A stretch of 64,000 nucleotides of DNA from Pseudomonas lactis (GTDB lineage Bacteria > Pseudomonadota > Gammaproteobacteria > Pseudomonadales > Pseudomonadaceae), in the NCBI RefSeq assembly GCF_001439845.1, contig NZ_JYLO01000008.1, forward strand, positions 124,001 through 188,000. The letters run 5' to 3'. Made by a program: the position numbers and the translations under genes. Of the stretch, positions 34,601 to 43,715 are shown piece after piece; positions within the stretch are counted from its first letter, which is position 1, and each line of letters starts with the position of its first letter. A model generated the notes under the pieces. It was not told the DNA's origin. It saw nothing but the letters and a program-made list of their open reading frames with translations, and searched no databases.

Positions 34601-36239
34601 CCTGCAGAAACTCGAAACCCAGAGAAACAGCTACGAATCGGCGCTGCAACAACTCAAGATCTTGAACGTCTTCGCGCCGACCGCAACCTATCAGGAGCAA
34701 GCCGTTAGCTATGTAGACGCCGAGCTGAAGCTGAGCGAAACCGGGATACGCGAGGCTCAAGTCACCTTTACGCCCAAGCTCGAAGCCGTGCTGGACCAGA
34801 TCAAACATCAGATCAGCCACCCGCAGGATCGTCAGATTGACGATGCCCGGGCCCTGACCGATATGAGCCAGGACATGATCGAGCGCCTCAATTACATCGA
34901 ATCGCGCTTTAATCAACTCAGGGCAATGGGCAAGAAAGGCTTCGAAGCCATTCGCGAGCACCGCAAGCACTTGCCGGCCTACACCGCCCAATACCTCAGG
35001 GCCCTGCAGGTAACGATGGCGCGTAACCTGTGCGTGGACGAGAGCAGCACCACCGCACTGGATGCGTGGAATGCCATCGACCGTATTGTCGACAGCGCCG
35101 ACCTGACCATCCTGAGTTTTCGTGAAAGTCTGCTGGAGCGCAGCGAGTCGCGGCTGGACGAACGCATCGAAATCCTCGCCAGCCTGGTGGAGCAATTCAA
35201 CATCATTGATGAACGCCTGCAGGATTTTGCCCAGGAGTTCAACGACGTCGCGCTGACCAGCCCGCTCACACGCCTGCGTGAAAAAGTCCGTGGTTTCTAC
35301 AACGAAACCGTGGGTCACCTAGAGTTGCTGCACAATGCCCGCGAAGCACTCAGAAGCCGACCCACACCGCCACCCACCCCTCCAAAAATCAGGAAAAAAA
35401 TCATCTATACGCGCTACAACGGCGTTCTGATTGGGGAGCCCCGCCGCTCAGCCCTAGGCGAGGAAACCGGACTGGTGGATATCAGATCACCGCTCAACGA
35501 CGAGATCATCGCGACCTTTCACGAAAAACCCGCAGGCATCTGGGTGCAGCGCGAGAGCCCCATCGAAGCATCGTCCGCCCCTACCCTTGATGTCGCCACC
35601 TGCGTCAATCAGGCACAGGATCTGTTAGACCAGTTACAAGCCTTCAAGCAACGTGCCGCCGAGCAAGCGGCCAAGCCGGAACGCAGCGCCATCGGCATCG
35701 AATGGCTGTATCACCAGCACGCGCTGAAATTGGAGCAGGCCTCGGCCAACATTGAACAGGCCTTGACCGAAGGCAATATCACCGACAGCCGCCTAGGCTC
35801 AGCGGCGGTTGTCAACAAACAACTCAGCGAAGCAGTGCAAGCCCTTTACAGCGAGGCGCGAAGCTACAAGTCGCTGTTAATCAAAAAGCACCCACCCACT
35901 GTGCAAGGTGTGGAATGGCTGATGCAAAACAACGAGATCGTCATCAAGAAAACCGTCAAGCGCCGCCGAATCAAAGGCCCTGACAAGGACTATCTGGACG
36001 AGTACACCATCAGTAACCGCAACGACCGAAGCGTGCTGTGGTATGCCCATTTCCATTACTCCACCGACTGGGTGCCCGCCAAGGCGTTTTTGCGCGCACG
36101 CCTCAAAACGCCACAAGAGCACGGGCGGGGCGAAGAAGCCGATACCCTCAACGGCCTTAGCGAGAAGCAGAAAACCGCGATCTATCTCAGCGAAATCAAT
36201 CTGGACCAGGCACGACGGTTGTTTTTCAACGTGAAATAA
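31650..36239 (+). CDS. Giant dermonecrotic-toxin-like protein (paralogue 1)
   Basis: A 1529-aa protein. Residues about 338-655 resemble the dermonecrotic-toxin domain (DUF6543 type) found in large Pseudomonas proteins; key stretches are YPALVKEKLLDDPQESSRRK, ERGYRYVAAVLQDD, ANMYVIGPDDPAAGPCLLYR and ESVLAWLPEAVRSDYANYVF. Residues about 715-775 hold two hydrophobic segments. A segment near 870-905 (YAPVGERWFEVSV) recurs in the next gene, and residues about 925-1260 are helical and coiled-coil-like. No signal peptide is visible. The N-terminal third and the last 150 residues also align with the downstream paralogue. The biochemical activity and export route are unknown. Confidence 0.8.
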   Translation: MTSAAANTPSTNAKRLDERSALFTELYVGPSFRETASHLLRQSLREHYPTLDIDPDIAMVGTPTWQLIDTEIVAGPTHYQSLSEILAIQAVVAEPALYIEGEHFLTQQPIVEPAVHLPVRICEIAKTLNLLAPVMLRAFQQQLVDYWNQTNGNGAHWQRLSSVLRAIWSVETADDWSATECAMARTLFTSPDKADRKGKDPYNLKACLIEIDRIDAEQVTHRNEVVIAVLLGEHEGQTSILMHSLLKGYEKFPSLEQLGHSLPEHLPGSTAKQEIHWRLYEPEGNFFDQQACALVSVLVEAVGDIDFSDVHHTHAADVAVGTPPAVVPLATDKSPDLAWYQSQLPDWLMNASNADQDFFARHLKDLAALHSQNDGRSYLDDIPSIEAYALKMAKAQMLKDHPDSANVPLDKIRLEVKSPVIWGAFVVPGQFDTSTFSVAELALQNLIALPTGNRSLKTENGFNLPEWLDADYVVSLVTAVDIGSTYPALVKEKLLDDPQESSRRKTLFKQHLRIQLPMQALQAKIRQQEGIDERGYRYVAAVLQDDPTDRLVDGQTLVLRPLAFRPLRRTSASLDTVANMYVIGPDDPAAGPCLLYRPMFTPALMQFPSPANLIYAISQSSSLRESVLAWLPEAVRSDYANYVFPGTLPSPWQVADALIEPDKLWTMSGPMTLGEQVLNGDRFYALFKANADALIELADRQSVSNAENRWATFKRAGWLIFNLVLPFLGRSVGTAAWIWQVVDQLQNFIEAQEHGEKQAEWSALTDVLLNLGMAITLHVASRSHRPGYPRKSRPALPKATTAKDVTVKQQPSASHELPAPHLHIDGAIKRAPGELVKLLDSFKVSKPQNLGTVETAEGQYQYLYRQAQHYYAPVGERWFEVSVGEDEPVVIIDPKKPERTGPALIHNARGQWFIDTRLRLRGGGPKKQQQKSQTDAQAEADKAQQRLSQFEQDKTATQEQLQQARVAMDDPQASTSAQARRHTYLQKLETQRNSYESALQQLKILNVFAPTATYQEQAVSYVDAELKLSETGIREAQVTFTPKLEAVLDQIKHQISHPQDRQIDDARALTDMSQDMIERLNYIESRFNQLRAMGKKGFEAIREHRKHLPAYTAQYLRALQVTMARNLCVDESSTTALDAWNAIDRIVDSADLTILSFRESLLERSESRLDERIEILASLVEQFNIIDERLQDFAQEFNDVALTSPLTRLREKVRGFYNETVGHLELLHNAREALRSRPTPPPTPPKIRKKIIYTRYNGVLIGEPRRSALGEETGLVDIRSPLNDEIIATFHEKPAGIWVQRESPIEASSAPTLDVATCVNQAQDLLDQLQAFKQRAAEQAAKPERSAIGIEWLYHQHALKLEQASANIEQALTEGNITDSRLGSAAVVNKQLSEAVQALYSEARSYKSLLIKKHPPTVQGVEWLMQNNEIVIKKTVKRRRIKGPDKDYLDEYTISNRNDRSVLWYAHFHYSTDWVPAKAFLRARLKTPQEHGRGEEADTLNGLSEKQKTAIYLSEINLDQARRLFFNVK

Positions 36240-36379
36240 ATCACCCACCTGTGGCGAGGGTGCTTGTCCCACACTGAACGGCTGCGCCTCGACGTATCTA
36301 CCGCCCTCGTCACACCGGCGCTCGCTAACTTGCCGACTCCTGATGCCCGTCCGGGCCATCGAATGCAGAGGAGCGGCAC
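36240..36379. other. Gap between the two giant genes with a REP-like remnant
   Basis: CTGTGGCGAGGGTGCTTGTCCC near 36247-36269 looks like one arm of a decayed REP unit. An imperfect hairpin (GATGCCC/GGGCCATC, 36341-36360) follows. No gene and no immunity-sized frame is visible. Confidence 0.4.
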
Positions 36380-39300
36380 ATGCCCAATGACATCGCTAAC
36401 AACCACCGCCCACCCAGTACCTATGAAGTGCTCACCCAATTGACCACCGGCCCCTCCACCCGGGAAGTCGCCGCCGCCACACTGCGCTCGGCACTCAAGG
36501 AGCTGTACCCCACGCTCAACATCGATCCCGACCTGGCCGTGGTGGTCAGCCCTCAATGGCAGGTGGTCGACAACGCCATAGAGCGCGCGCCGCCCTTTGT
36601 CGAGTCACTCACTTCGGTGTTGGCACATCAGGCACTGTCCGACGAGAGAGTGACCTACATCGACGGCCAACACTTCCTCACGTTGCAACCGAACGCTGCG
36701 GTGCCTGTGCATCTGGCGGTAAAAATCGATGACATCGCCCGCCTGATCAACGAATTGTCCGACCTGCTGTTCACCGCCGCACAGGAACAGCAGTTGGACT
36801 TCTGGAACGCCTCCAACGACAGCACCGGTCCGCGCTGGCAGGCCTTTTCCAACACCCTGAAGAAGGTATGGAACATCACTGAAGAGCAAGGCCTGGGTGA
36901 ACACGAATGCACCATGGCCCGTACGGTTTTCCAGGAACCCGACCGGGCCAGGCGATCGCTGAAAGACCCTTACGACAGCCATGCCTACCTGGTAGATATC
37001 GATATCCTCAAGGACGGCCAGCCCCACCACACTAGCTTTCTGGACCTCACCGTATTGGTGGGCGAGCACGACAAGCGCCAGATGGTCCTCACGTACTCGT
37101 TGGTGAACGGATACGAGACGTTCGAGTCACTGGACAAGTTCGGCGCCTCGCTGCCCGCGCGCTTGAGTGCGCCAGAGCAGGACACCACCTTGCAATGGCG
37201 CCTGTACGAGCCTGACGGCAACTTCTTCGATGCACTGGCCTGCAACTTGATTTCGCTGCAGATCCAAGCCATCGGCAGCCTGGGCGAATCCCGTCTGCCG
37301 GAGCAGATGCAGGCCCCCACCCTCGTCCGTATCATGCCCAGCATCGAAGAGATGAGCGACCATCAACTGTCGAATATCCGCGAGGTTCATCAGCAAATTC
37401 CAGATTGGCTAGCCTCGGCGACCGACTCTGATACTACCGCTTACAGCCGTTACCTGATCGACATGGCCCTCCTGCATAGCCATTACCATGGGGAGACCTT
37501 TCAGGATGGCATCCCTCCTATTCGTGACTATGCCCTGTCACAGTTGCAAAGCCGTATCCGCGCCCCCGAAAAGGACGTGAACCTGAACCTGGAAAAAGTT
37601 GAGATTGTGATCGAGAGCCCGGTGCTGTGGGGTACGTTTGTCGTTCCCGGGGCGGTGGATATCACTCGTCGCAGCCTGATCGACCTGGCCCTGGAAAACC
37701 TTACCGGCCTGCCCACCGGCAACGCGACGGTGCACTACAACGGCAAGGACAATAACGCACCCGCCTGGCTGACCTACCGTTATCTGAAAGACGTCATCGA
37801 AGACATCGACATCGGCCAGTACTACCCAGCCCTGGTCAAACAGAAACTGCTCGATGACCCGCAGCAATCGAGCCACCGACAGCAGCTCTATACCCGCCAC
37901 CTGCAAATCCAACTGCCGCTGTTGGCCCTGCAGATGAAAATCCGCAATCAGAACGGCATCGATGAGCTCGGTTACCGCTACGTCGCCGCGGTGGTGCACG
38001 CCGAGGTACATGAGCGCCATGTCGACGGACAGCCAATCGTCATCCGAAACCTGGCTTTCATGCCCACCCTGCGCCCTGGCCATGAGCAAGATGTGGTCGC
38101 CAATATGTTCGTGATCGGCCCGAGGCGTTCCGAGGCTGGCCCCTGCATACTTTATCGACCCCTGATGGAACCGGCCCTGATGCAATTTGCGTCGCGGCAA
38201 AACCTGCTATACGCCATCAAACACGAGCACGCCTTGCGCGAGTCGGTGTTGGCTTGGTTGCCTGAAGCACAGCGCTTCAACTATGCCCAATACGTTTTTC
38301 CAGACACCCTGCCCTCGCCTTGGACCGTGGTGCGCGCGCTGGTAGAACCGCTCACCGTGCTTTACATGAGCGGCCCGATAACGCTGAGCGATGAAGAAGT
38401 GGGTAATGACACCCTGACGACGCTATTCAAGACCAACGCCAATGCGATGGTCGAGTTGGCTACACGCCAGTCAGTGTCCAACGTGCAAAAACGTTGGGCG
38501 ACGTTGCGACATGCCGGCTGGCAGATATTCAATGCCGCCCTGCCCTTCATGGGCCGCACCCTCGGGGTTGCCGCCTGGATCTGGCAAATCATGGACGATC
38601 TGCAAGCTGCCGGGGAGGCGGTGAACAAGGGTGACCAGAGCGCTTCCTGGACAGCGTTGGCGGATGTGTTCCTCAACTTGGGCATGGCACTGACGCTGCA
38701 CATCGCCCTACGCCACCCGCGCCCGCTCAAGCAATTCGATACCCCCACAACCGAGGCAGAATCCGCGACAACGACGATCGAAACAGCAGGCAAACCGGCT
38801 ATTACCGAGAAAAAATACACCGCCGTACAACAGGCCACTCTTACCGACAACCAACTGCCCGCCCAGCATCAAGGCGCCGTGCACACCCGCGGTGCCCTGA
38901 GCCATAGCCGCCTGGGGCTGGGCACGACACTCGACAGCTTCAACATCGCCAAACCCGAGATGCTGGGCGAACAAGACAAGACCCCCGGTCGTCACCTGAA
39001 TCTCTATCCGCTTGCAGACAAGTGGTATGCGCCGGTGGGCGAGCGTTGGTTCGAGGTGAAGGTGGATGACAACGACAGCGTCATTATCGTCGACCCCAAG
39101 GACCCCTTGCGTACCGGCCCACCGTTGATCGGCAACCTGGCGGGCCAATGGTTTGTCGACGTCCGGCTGCGGCTGCGCGGCGCAGGCCTTCGAAAACAAC
39201 GCCGAGCCGTCAAGGTCAACCAAACTGAGCGCATCCCGCAACTTAAGGCCCAGCTCAACACCTTTGACGCAGTTGCCGCCAGTAAACAGCTGGACGTACT

Positions 39301-40990
39301 TGAATCAATGCCTGCGCCGGACGCAACTCCCGGCCCTTCCACCGACCTGCGGCGTGCGTCGTTCATCGGCAAAGTCGATAGCCGGATGACGGAGTACGAC
39401 GAAGCGATCAGCCAGTTGAAGTCGTTGAGTACCATCGACGCCGTACCTACCTATCAGAGCAATATGAGCGGGTATCTGAAACAACAGGTGCAACTGACAC
39501 AGCTTGCCTTGCAACAGCAGTTGGTGAGCTACCAAGTTGCCTTGAGGGCGTCATCTTCAATCCTCGAAGCGGAGGTAGACATTGACTACAAACGCCAGGC
39601 AAGCACCGCACAAGCCCTGTCCATTCAGAACCAGGCGATCCTCGAGCGTTTGACCTTCATAAATGATCGGTTCGACGATCTCGAAGAGCTGGGGGATGCA
39701 GGCGCCGCAGTCATTCTGAAAAGCAAGCAGGAGTTACCGCAGCTCAATCTCGATGAACTCAAATCCCTGGAAATCGGCTTGGTCCGTTACCTGTGTATCG
39801 ATGAAGAGCAGCGCCAGATTCCCGCCACGCTACGTGAACGGATGGGCCAGATCGCCGATACCGCCGAACTCAACGTCGAAAGTTTCAGTGAGATGATGGA
39901 ACGGGCCGACAGCACGTCGCTGGAGGAGCGTATTGACGTACTCAACAGCCTGGTTGAGCAATTTTCCAGCGCTGATGAACGCCTGCTGGACCTGCATGCC
40001 GATTACCCGCAGCACTTGCTCAAAAGCCGTTTGGAAAGTTTTCGCCAGCAGATTGACGAGTTCAAGCAGCGGGCCGTGCACGACCTGGCACAGTTGCTCA
40101 GAGAGAGAAAAAACCTGGAGCCCAAACCCGGTAGCTCAAAGGCAAAACCACCACCACGGCGCAAAGTGATCAAAACGCGCCATCACGGCTTGGTGATGGG
40201 CGAACCGCGTGAAAGCGACAGTACGCTGGTCGATGTCAAGACAGGCATGACCGGCAAGGTGATCGCCACGTTCCACGAGAAGGCACCCGGTGTTTGGGTC
40301 AAGAGGGAGAAAACCCCGTCACAGCAGCCCACGCCTGCCACCGTGGACCTGGACATCAGCATCAACGCAGGCCAAGCGTTGTTGGATGGCGAACAAGCGG
40401 AAATCCGCAAATACCAGAGCTTCACCAAGAAACCCTGGCATGCCCCGCAGGACATTCAAGATATGTTCGATGGCTATGCAAGAGACTTGGAAAGAGCCTC
40501 AAACAACATCGAAGAAGCCCTGACCCAGCGCAACCTCACCGAAAGCGATCATACTTCCGCCGCCACGACCAACCGCGACCTCAGCGATGCCGCGCAACGC
40601 TTCTATCGGCTAGGCAGAAAAACCTACATCGAGATGATCAAGCATCAAGCACCCACCGCCGAGCGTGTCGAGTGGCTGCACAGCCAAGGGCTGATCAGTA
40701 TCGTCAAGGTCGTCAGCCGCCGTGCCCTGAAAGGGCCCAACAAGGACTATCTGGACGAGTACGAGATTCGCGATAAAGAGAGCGGCACGGTGCTGTGGTA
40801 TGCGCACTTTCACTATGACGCCAAAGGTGCGGCGCTGGAGGACTTCACCGCAGACCACCTGAAGACCCGCGAACAACAACGCTTAGGAGGTGCTCGCCAG
40901 CGTACCGGCCCCAGCGACTGGGACACCATCGAGATTCACCGCCGCAGGATTGGTAAACCACTGGCCACTTCACTGTTCTTCAAAAGCTGA
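36380..40990 (+). CDS. Giant dermonecrotic-toxin-like protein (paralogue 2)
   Basis: A 1536-aa protein colinear with the preceding gene product from end to end. Matching landmarks include YPALVKQKLLDDPQQSSHRQ, ELGYRYVAAVVHAE, ANMFVIGPRRSEAGPCILYR, ESVLAWLPEAQRFNYAQYVF, YAPVGERWFEV and the C-terminal KGPNKDYLDEYEI followed by VLWYAHFHY. The hydrophobic pair lies near 712-770 and a long helical region near 930-1260. AGAGGAG supports the start. The pair arose by tandem duplication and has since diverged. It ends 7 bp from the convergent MocR gene. Confidence 0.8.
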   Translation: MPNDIANNHRPPSTYEVLTQLTTGPSTREVAAATLRSALKELYPTLNIDPDLAVVVSPQWQVVDNAIERAPPFVESLTSVLAHQALSDERVTYIDGQHFLTLQPNAAVPVHLAVKIDDIARLINELSDLLFTAAQEQQLDFWNASNDSTGPRWQAFSNTLKKVWNITEEQGLGEHECTMARTVFQEPDRARRSLKDPYDSHAYLVDIDILKDGQPHHTSFLDLTVLVGEHDKRQMVLTYSLVNGYETFESLDKFGASLPARLSAPEQDTTLQWRLYEPDGNFFDALACNLISLQIQAIGSLGESRLPEQMQAPTLVRIMPSIEEMSDHQLSNIREVHQQIPDWLASATDSDTTAYSRYLIDMALLHSHYHGETFQDGIPPIRDYALSQLQSRIRAPEKDVNLNLEKVEIVIESPVLWGTFVVPGAVDITRRSLIDLALENLTGLPTGNATVHYNGKDNNAPAWLTYRYLKDVIEDIDIGQYYPALVKQKLLDDPQQSSHRQQLYTRHLQIQLPLLALQMKIRNQNGIDELGYRYVAAVVHAEVHERHVDGQPIVIRNLAFMPTLRPGHEQDVVANMFVIGPRRSEAGPCILYRPLMEPALMQFASRQNLLYAIKHEHALRESVLAWLPEAQRFNYAQYVFPDTLPSPWTVVRALVEPLTVLYMSGPITLSDEEVGNDTLTTLFKTNANAMVELATRQSVSNVQKRWATLRHAGWQIFNAALPFMGRTLGVAAWIWQIMDDLQAAGEAVNKGDQSASWTALADVFLNLGMALTLHIALRHPRPLKQFDTPTTEAESATTTIETAGKPAITEKKYTAVQQATLTDNQLPAQHQGAVHTRGALSHSRLGLGTTLDSFNIAKPEMLGEQDKTPGRHLNLYPLADKWYAPVGERWFEVKVDDNDSVIIVDPKDPLRTGPPLIGNLAGQWFVDVRLRLRGAGLRKQRRAVKVNQTERIPQLKAQLNTFDAVAASKQLDVLESMPAPDATPGPSTDLRRASFIGKVDSRMTEYDEAISQLKSLSTIDAVPTYQSNMSGYLKQQVQLTQLALQQQLVSYQVALRASSSILEAEVDIDYKRQASTAQALSIQNQAILERLTFINDRFDDLEELGDAGAAVILKSKQELPQLNLDELKSLEIGLVRYLCIDEEQRQIPATLRERMGQIADTAELNVESFSEMMERADSTSLEERIDVLNSLVEQFSSADERLLDLHADYPQHLLKSRLESFRQQIDEFKQRAVHDLAQLLRERKNLEPKPGSSKAKPPPRRKVIKTRHHGLVMGEPRESDSTLVDVKTGMTGKVIATFHEKAPGVWVKREKTPSQQPTPATVDLDISINAGQALLDGEQAEIRKYQSFTKKPWHAPQDIQDMFDGYARDLERASNNIEEALTQRNLTESDHTSAATTNRDLSDAAQRFYRLGRKTYIEMIKHQAPTAERVEWLHSQGLISIVKVVSRRALKGPNKDYLDEYEIRDKESGTVLWYAHFHYDAKGAALEDFTADHLKTREQQRLGGARQRTGPSDWDTIEIHRRRIGKPLATSLFFKS

Positions 40991-40997
40991 ACGCGTT

Positions 40998-42536
40998 TTA
41001 CGGCAACCACGCCTGGCGCAAACGGGCCAGCGCTTGTGCGATGTCGGCTTCGGGCACGGCGGCGAAACCCATCACTAGGCCGGCACGCTGGTCCGGCGGT
41101 GGGCTGGGGCCGGTCAGCCAATAGCTGCTCAGGCCGTTGATTTCCACAGCGGCCGCGTGGGCCTGAGTGAGTAGCGCCTGCTCACGGGCCAGGCTATCCA
41201 CGCGCACCGTCATGTGCAGCCCCGCCGCCACACTGGGCAAGACGCCGACGCCGGGCAACCCGTCGGGCCAACCGGCCAGCAAGGCATTGCGTCGGCTCAA
41301 CGCAGCGCGACGCATGCGGCGAATGTGACGCTGGAAATGCCCCGTCGCCATGAACTCGGCCATCACCGCCTGGGTGCTGACTTCGGAATGACGCATATCC
41401 ACGGCGCGGCGCCGGGTGAAGGCTTGCACCAGGCCTGGTGGCAACACCAGGTAACCCAGGCGTAACGCCGGAAACGCCACTTTGCCGAAGGTGCCGACGT
41501 ACAGCACGCGGCCATTGCGATCCAGCGCAGCCAACGGTGACAGCGGCGCACCACTGTAGCGGTACTCGCCGTCGTAATCGTCTTCCACGATCCAACCGCC
41601 TGAACGTTCGGCCCAGGCCAGCAATTCCAGGCGTCGTGCCAGGCTCATCACCACGCCCAGCGGATACTGATGGGAAGGCGTGACATACGCCACGCGGCAA
41701 TCATTGAAGGTACTGAGCACCTGGCAATCCATGCCCTCACCGTCCACCGGCACGCCGTGCAGTCGCCCCCCGGCCAAAGCGAATGCATGGCCAGCCGCAC
41801 GATAGCCAGGGTTTTCAACCGCCACGCCGTCTCCAGGCTCTACCAGCAACTGTGCACAAAGGCTGATGGCCTGCTGTGCGCCACTGGTGATCACAATTTG
41901 TTCAGCCGTGCATTGCATGCCCCGCGAGCTGCGCAGGTACGCGGCGATCAAACCGCGCAGGCGGCCATCGCCTGCCGGGTCGCCATAGCACAGCTGTTCC
42001 AGGTCGGGCTTGCGCCAGAACGCCCCATTCAGCTTGGCCCAGACCTCAAACGGGAACAGGTCGAAGGCGGGTACGCCCACCCGAAATGCCCGAGGCGGTC
42101 CCAACGGCGGCTGTGGCAGATGGTGGTCTTTCACCCGCGCCAACCCGGCACTGTGGATAACTTCGTCATCCAGATCCTCGGGCAAATTCGCCCATTTTGT
42201 GGATAACCCTGGGGATAAGCCTGTTGACAACCCTGTGGATACTTTTGTGGATAATTTTTTGGCCATCGGCAATTGGGCAACATAGGTGCCATCACCGACC
42301 CGGCTTTCGATAAACCCCTCCGCGTACAGCTGATCGTAGGCGCGCACCACGCTGTTGCGGGAAATCGACAATGCCGCCGCCAGATCGCGGGTCGCGGGCA
42401 GCCGCGTGCCACTGACCAATCGCCCATCCAATACCCGCTGGCGCAGGGCCTCATAAAGCTGGCGCGTGAGGCCCTGGCGGCGGTCCAACTCGATACCGGC
42501 AGGGTTGAAGGACAACGGCGGCGAAATGGGCGGCAT
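40998..42536 (-). CDS. MocR/PdxR-type regulator (GntR HTH fused to aminotransferase fold)
   Basis: A 512-aa chimeric regulator. Residues about 15-90 are a GntR winged helix-turn-helix (LYEALRQRVLDGRLVSGTRLP, LAAALSISRNSVVRAYDQL). Residues about 125-510 resemble a class I aminotransferase domain that binds PLP (SGAQQAISLCAQLL, EDDYDGEYRYSG, YVGTFGKVAFPALRLGYLV with the presumed PLP Lys). The linker at about 94-115 is a five-fold four-residue repeat (LSTK, VSTG, LSTG, LSPG, LSTK) encoded by a 12-bp DNA repeat. It is divergent from the PaiB-like gene and probably regulates it. Confidence 0.9.
   Translation of the reverse strand: MPPISPPLSFNPAGIELDRRQGLTRQLYEALRQRVLDGRLVSGTRLPATRDLAAALSISRNSVVRAYDQLYAEGFIESRVGDGTYVAQLPMAKKLSTKVSTGLSTGLSPGLSTKWANLPEDLDDEVIHSAGLARVKDHHLPQPPLGPPRAFRVGVPAFDLFPFEVWAKLNGAFWRKPDLEQLCYGDPAGDGRLRGLIAAYLRSSRGMQCTAEQIVITSGAQQAISLCAQLLVEPGDGVAVENPGYRAAGHAFALAGGRLHGVPVDGEGMDCQVLSTFNDCRVAYVTPSHQYPLGVVMSLARRLELLAWAERSGGWIVEDDYDGEYRYSGAPLSPLAALDRNGRVLYVGTFGKVAFPALRLGYLVLPPGLVQAFTRRRAVDMRHSEVSTQAVMAEFMATGHFQRHIRRMRRAALSRRNALLAGWPDGLPGVGVLPSVAAGLHMTVRVDSLAREQALLTQAHAAAVEINGLSSYWLTGPSPPPDQRAGLVMGFAAVPEADIAQALARLRQAWLP
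42198..42254. repeat. 12-bp tandem repeat made of DnaA-box-like 9-mers inside the MocR gene
   Basis: Five units start exactly 12 bp apart (42198, 42210, 42222, 42234, 42246). On the minus strand their 9-mers are TTATCCACA, TTATCCCCA, TTGTCAACA, GTATCCACA and TTATCCACA. Two are perfect DnaA boxes, two differ at one position and one at two. The repeat encodes the linker of the MocR protein in frame. Confidence 0.85.
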
Positions 42537-42623
42537 ATTGGACCTATGAAATTAGCGCTAGATGGCTCTTACAACGAACCAATAGCCTGCCTAGGATGCA
42601 GGCATTCGCCAAGGAAAATCTCC

Positions 42624-43262
42624 ATGTACACACCCCGCGCCTTTGCTCTCGATGACTTGCCCGAAATCCAGCAACTGATCCAGCACACCCGCTTGGCGCA
42701 GTTGGTCACCGTGGGTGAAAACGGCCTACAAGCCAGCCATTTGCCCTTGCTGCTCAACCCCGATGAAGGTCCCAACGGCACGCTGTACGGCCACTTGGCC
42801 AAGGCCAACCCGCAATGGCGCGAGCTGCAAAACGGCAGTGAGGCACTGGTGATCTTCGCGGGTGCCGAGGCCTATATCAGCCCGGCGTTTTACCCCGCCA
42901 AGGCCGAGCACGGCAAAGTGGTGCCAACCTGGAACTACATCGCCGTGCACGCCTATGGCAAGCCCGAAGTGTTCAGCGACGCCGAGCGCTTGCTCAAGGT
43001 GGTCACGGCTCTTACCGACCGCCATGAAAGCGGCCGCGCCCAGCCCTGGCGTGTCAGCGACGCACCGGCGGACTACATTGACGGCATGCTCAAAGCCATC
43101 GTCGGCTTCGCCCTGCCGATCGAGCGCCTGGTGGGCAAACGCAAACTCAGCCAGAACCGCAGCGCCGCCGACATGGCCGGTGTACGTGATGGCCTGGCCG
43201 CCAGTGCCGATGTACGCGACCAGACCCTGGCCCGCTTTATTCCCCAAGGAGTTTCAGAATGA
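42624..43262 (+). CDS. PaiB-like FMN-binding protein
   Basis: A 212-aa protein with the N-terminus MYTPRAFALDDLPEIQQLI and the segments GHLAKANPQWREL and SPAFYPAKAEHGKVVPTWNYIAVHAYG typical of the PaiB/FMN-binding split-barrel family. These are annotated as negative transcriptional regulators but may be flavoenzymes. AAGGAAA precedes the ATG at 42624. It is divergent from the MocR gene and overlaps the following GNAT gene by 4 bp. Bacillus PaiA/PaiB similarly pairs such a protein with an acetyltransferase. Confidence 0.88.
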   Translation: MYTPRAFALDDLPEIQQLIQHTRLAQLVTVGENGLQASHLPLLLNPDEGPNGTLYGHLAKANPQWRELQNGSEALVIFAGAEAYISPAFYPAKAEHGKVVPTWNYIAVHAYGKPEVFSDAERLLKVVTALTDRHESGRAQPWRVSDAPADYIDGMLKAIVGFALPIERLVGKRKLSQNRSAADMAGVRDGLAASADVRDQTLARFIPQGVSE

Positions 43263-43705
43263 GCTTGATCGACATTCGCCAGGTCAGCGCCGCCGACCAC
43301 GCCGCCTGGCTGCCGCTGTGGCAGGCGTACTTGAAGTTCTATAACACCGAACTGCCGGACGCCGTCAGCCAGAGCACTTGGCGGCGCCTGATCGACCCCA
43401 GCGAGCCGACCCATTCGGCACTGGCCTGGCAGGACGGCAAGGCGGTGGGCATGGTCAACTTCATCTACCATCGCTCCAACTGGAGCATCGAGAACTCCTG
43501 CTACCTGCAGGACTTGCTGGTAGACCCGGCCCAACGTGGCACGGGCGTGGGTCGCAAGCTGATCGAATTCGTCTACGCCACCGCCAAGGCCGATGGCTGC
43601 TGCAAGGTGCACTGGTTGACCCATGAGACCAACGCCACGGCGATCCAGCTCTATGAGCGCATCGCCGAACGCCCAGGCTTCATTCAATTTCGCAAAGGTC
43701 TCTAA
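43259..43705 (+). CDS. GNAT-family N-acetyltransferase
   Basis: A 148-aa acetyltransferase with the acetyl-CoA-binding motif A (LQDLLVDPAQRGTGVGRKLIEFV near residue 84) and the motif B region (VHWLTHETNATAIQLYERI). It overlaps the PaiB-like gene by 4 bp and is followed 10 bp later by another GNAT gene, so the three are one operon. The substrate is unknown; polyamines or amino acids are possible by analogy with PaiA. Confidence 0.88.
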   Translation: MSLIDIRQVSAADHAAWLPLWQAYLKFYNTELPDAVSQSTWRRLIDPSEPTHSALAWQDGKAVGMVNFIYHRSNWSIENSCYLQDLLVDPAQRGTGVGRKLIEFVYATAKADGCCKVHWLTHETNATAIQLYERIAERPGFIQFRKGL

Positions 43706-43715
43706 GGAGCGCAGC

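Noticed and set aside
42198..42254. The 12-bp repeat array considered as a CRISPR
   Set aside because: Units are far too short, have no spacers, lie in frame inside a gene, and there are no cas genes.
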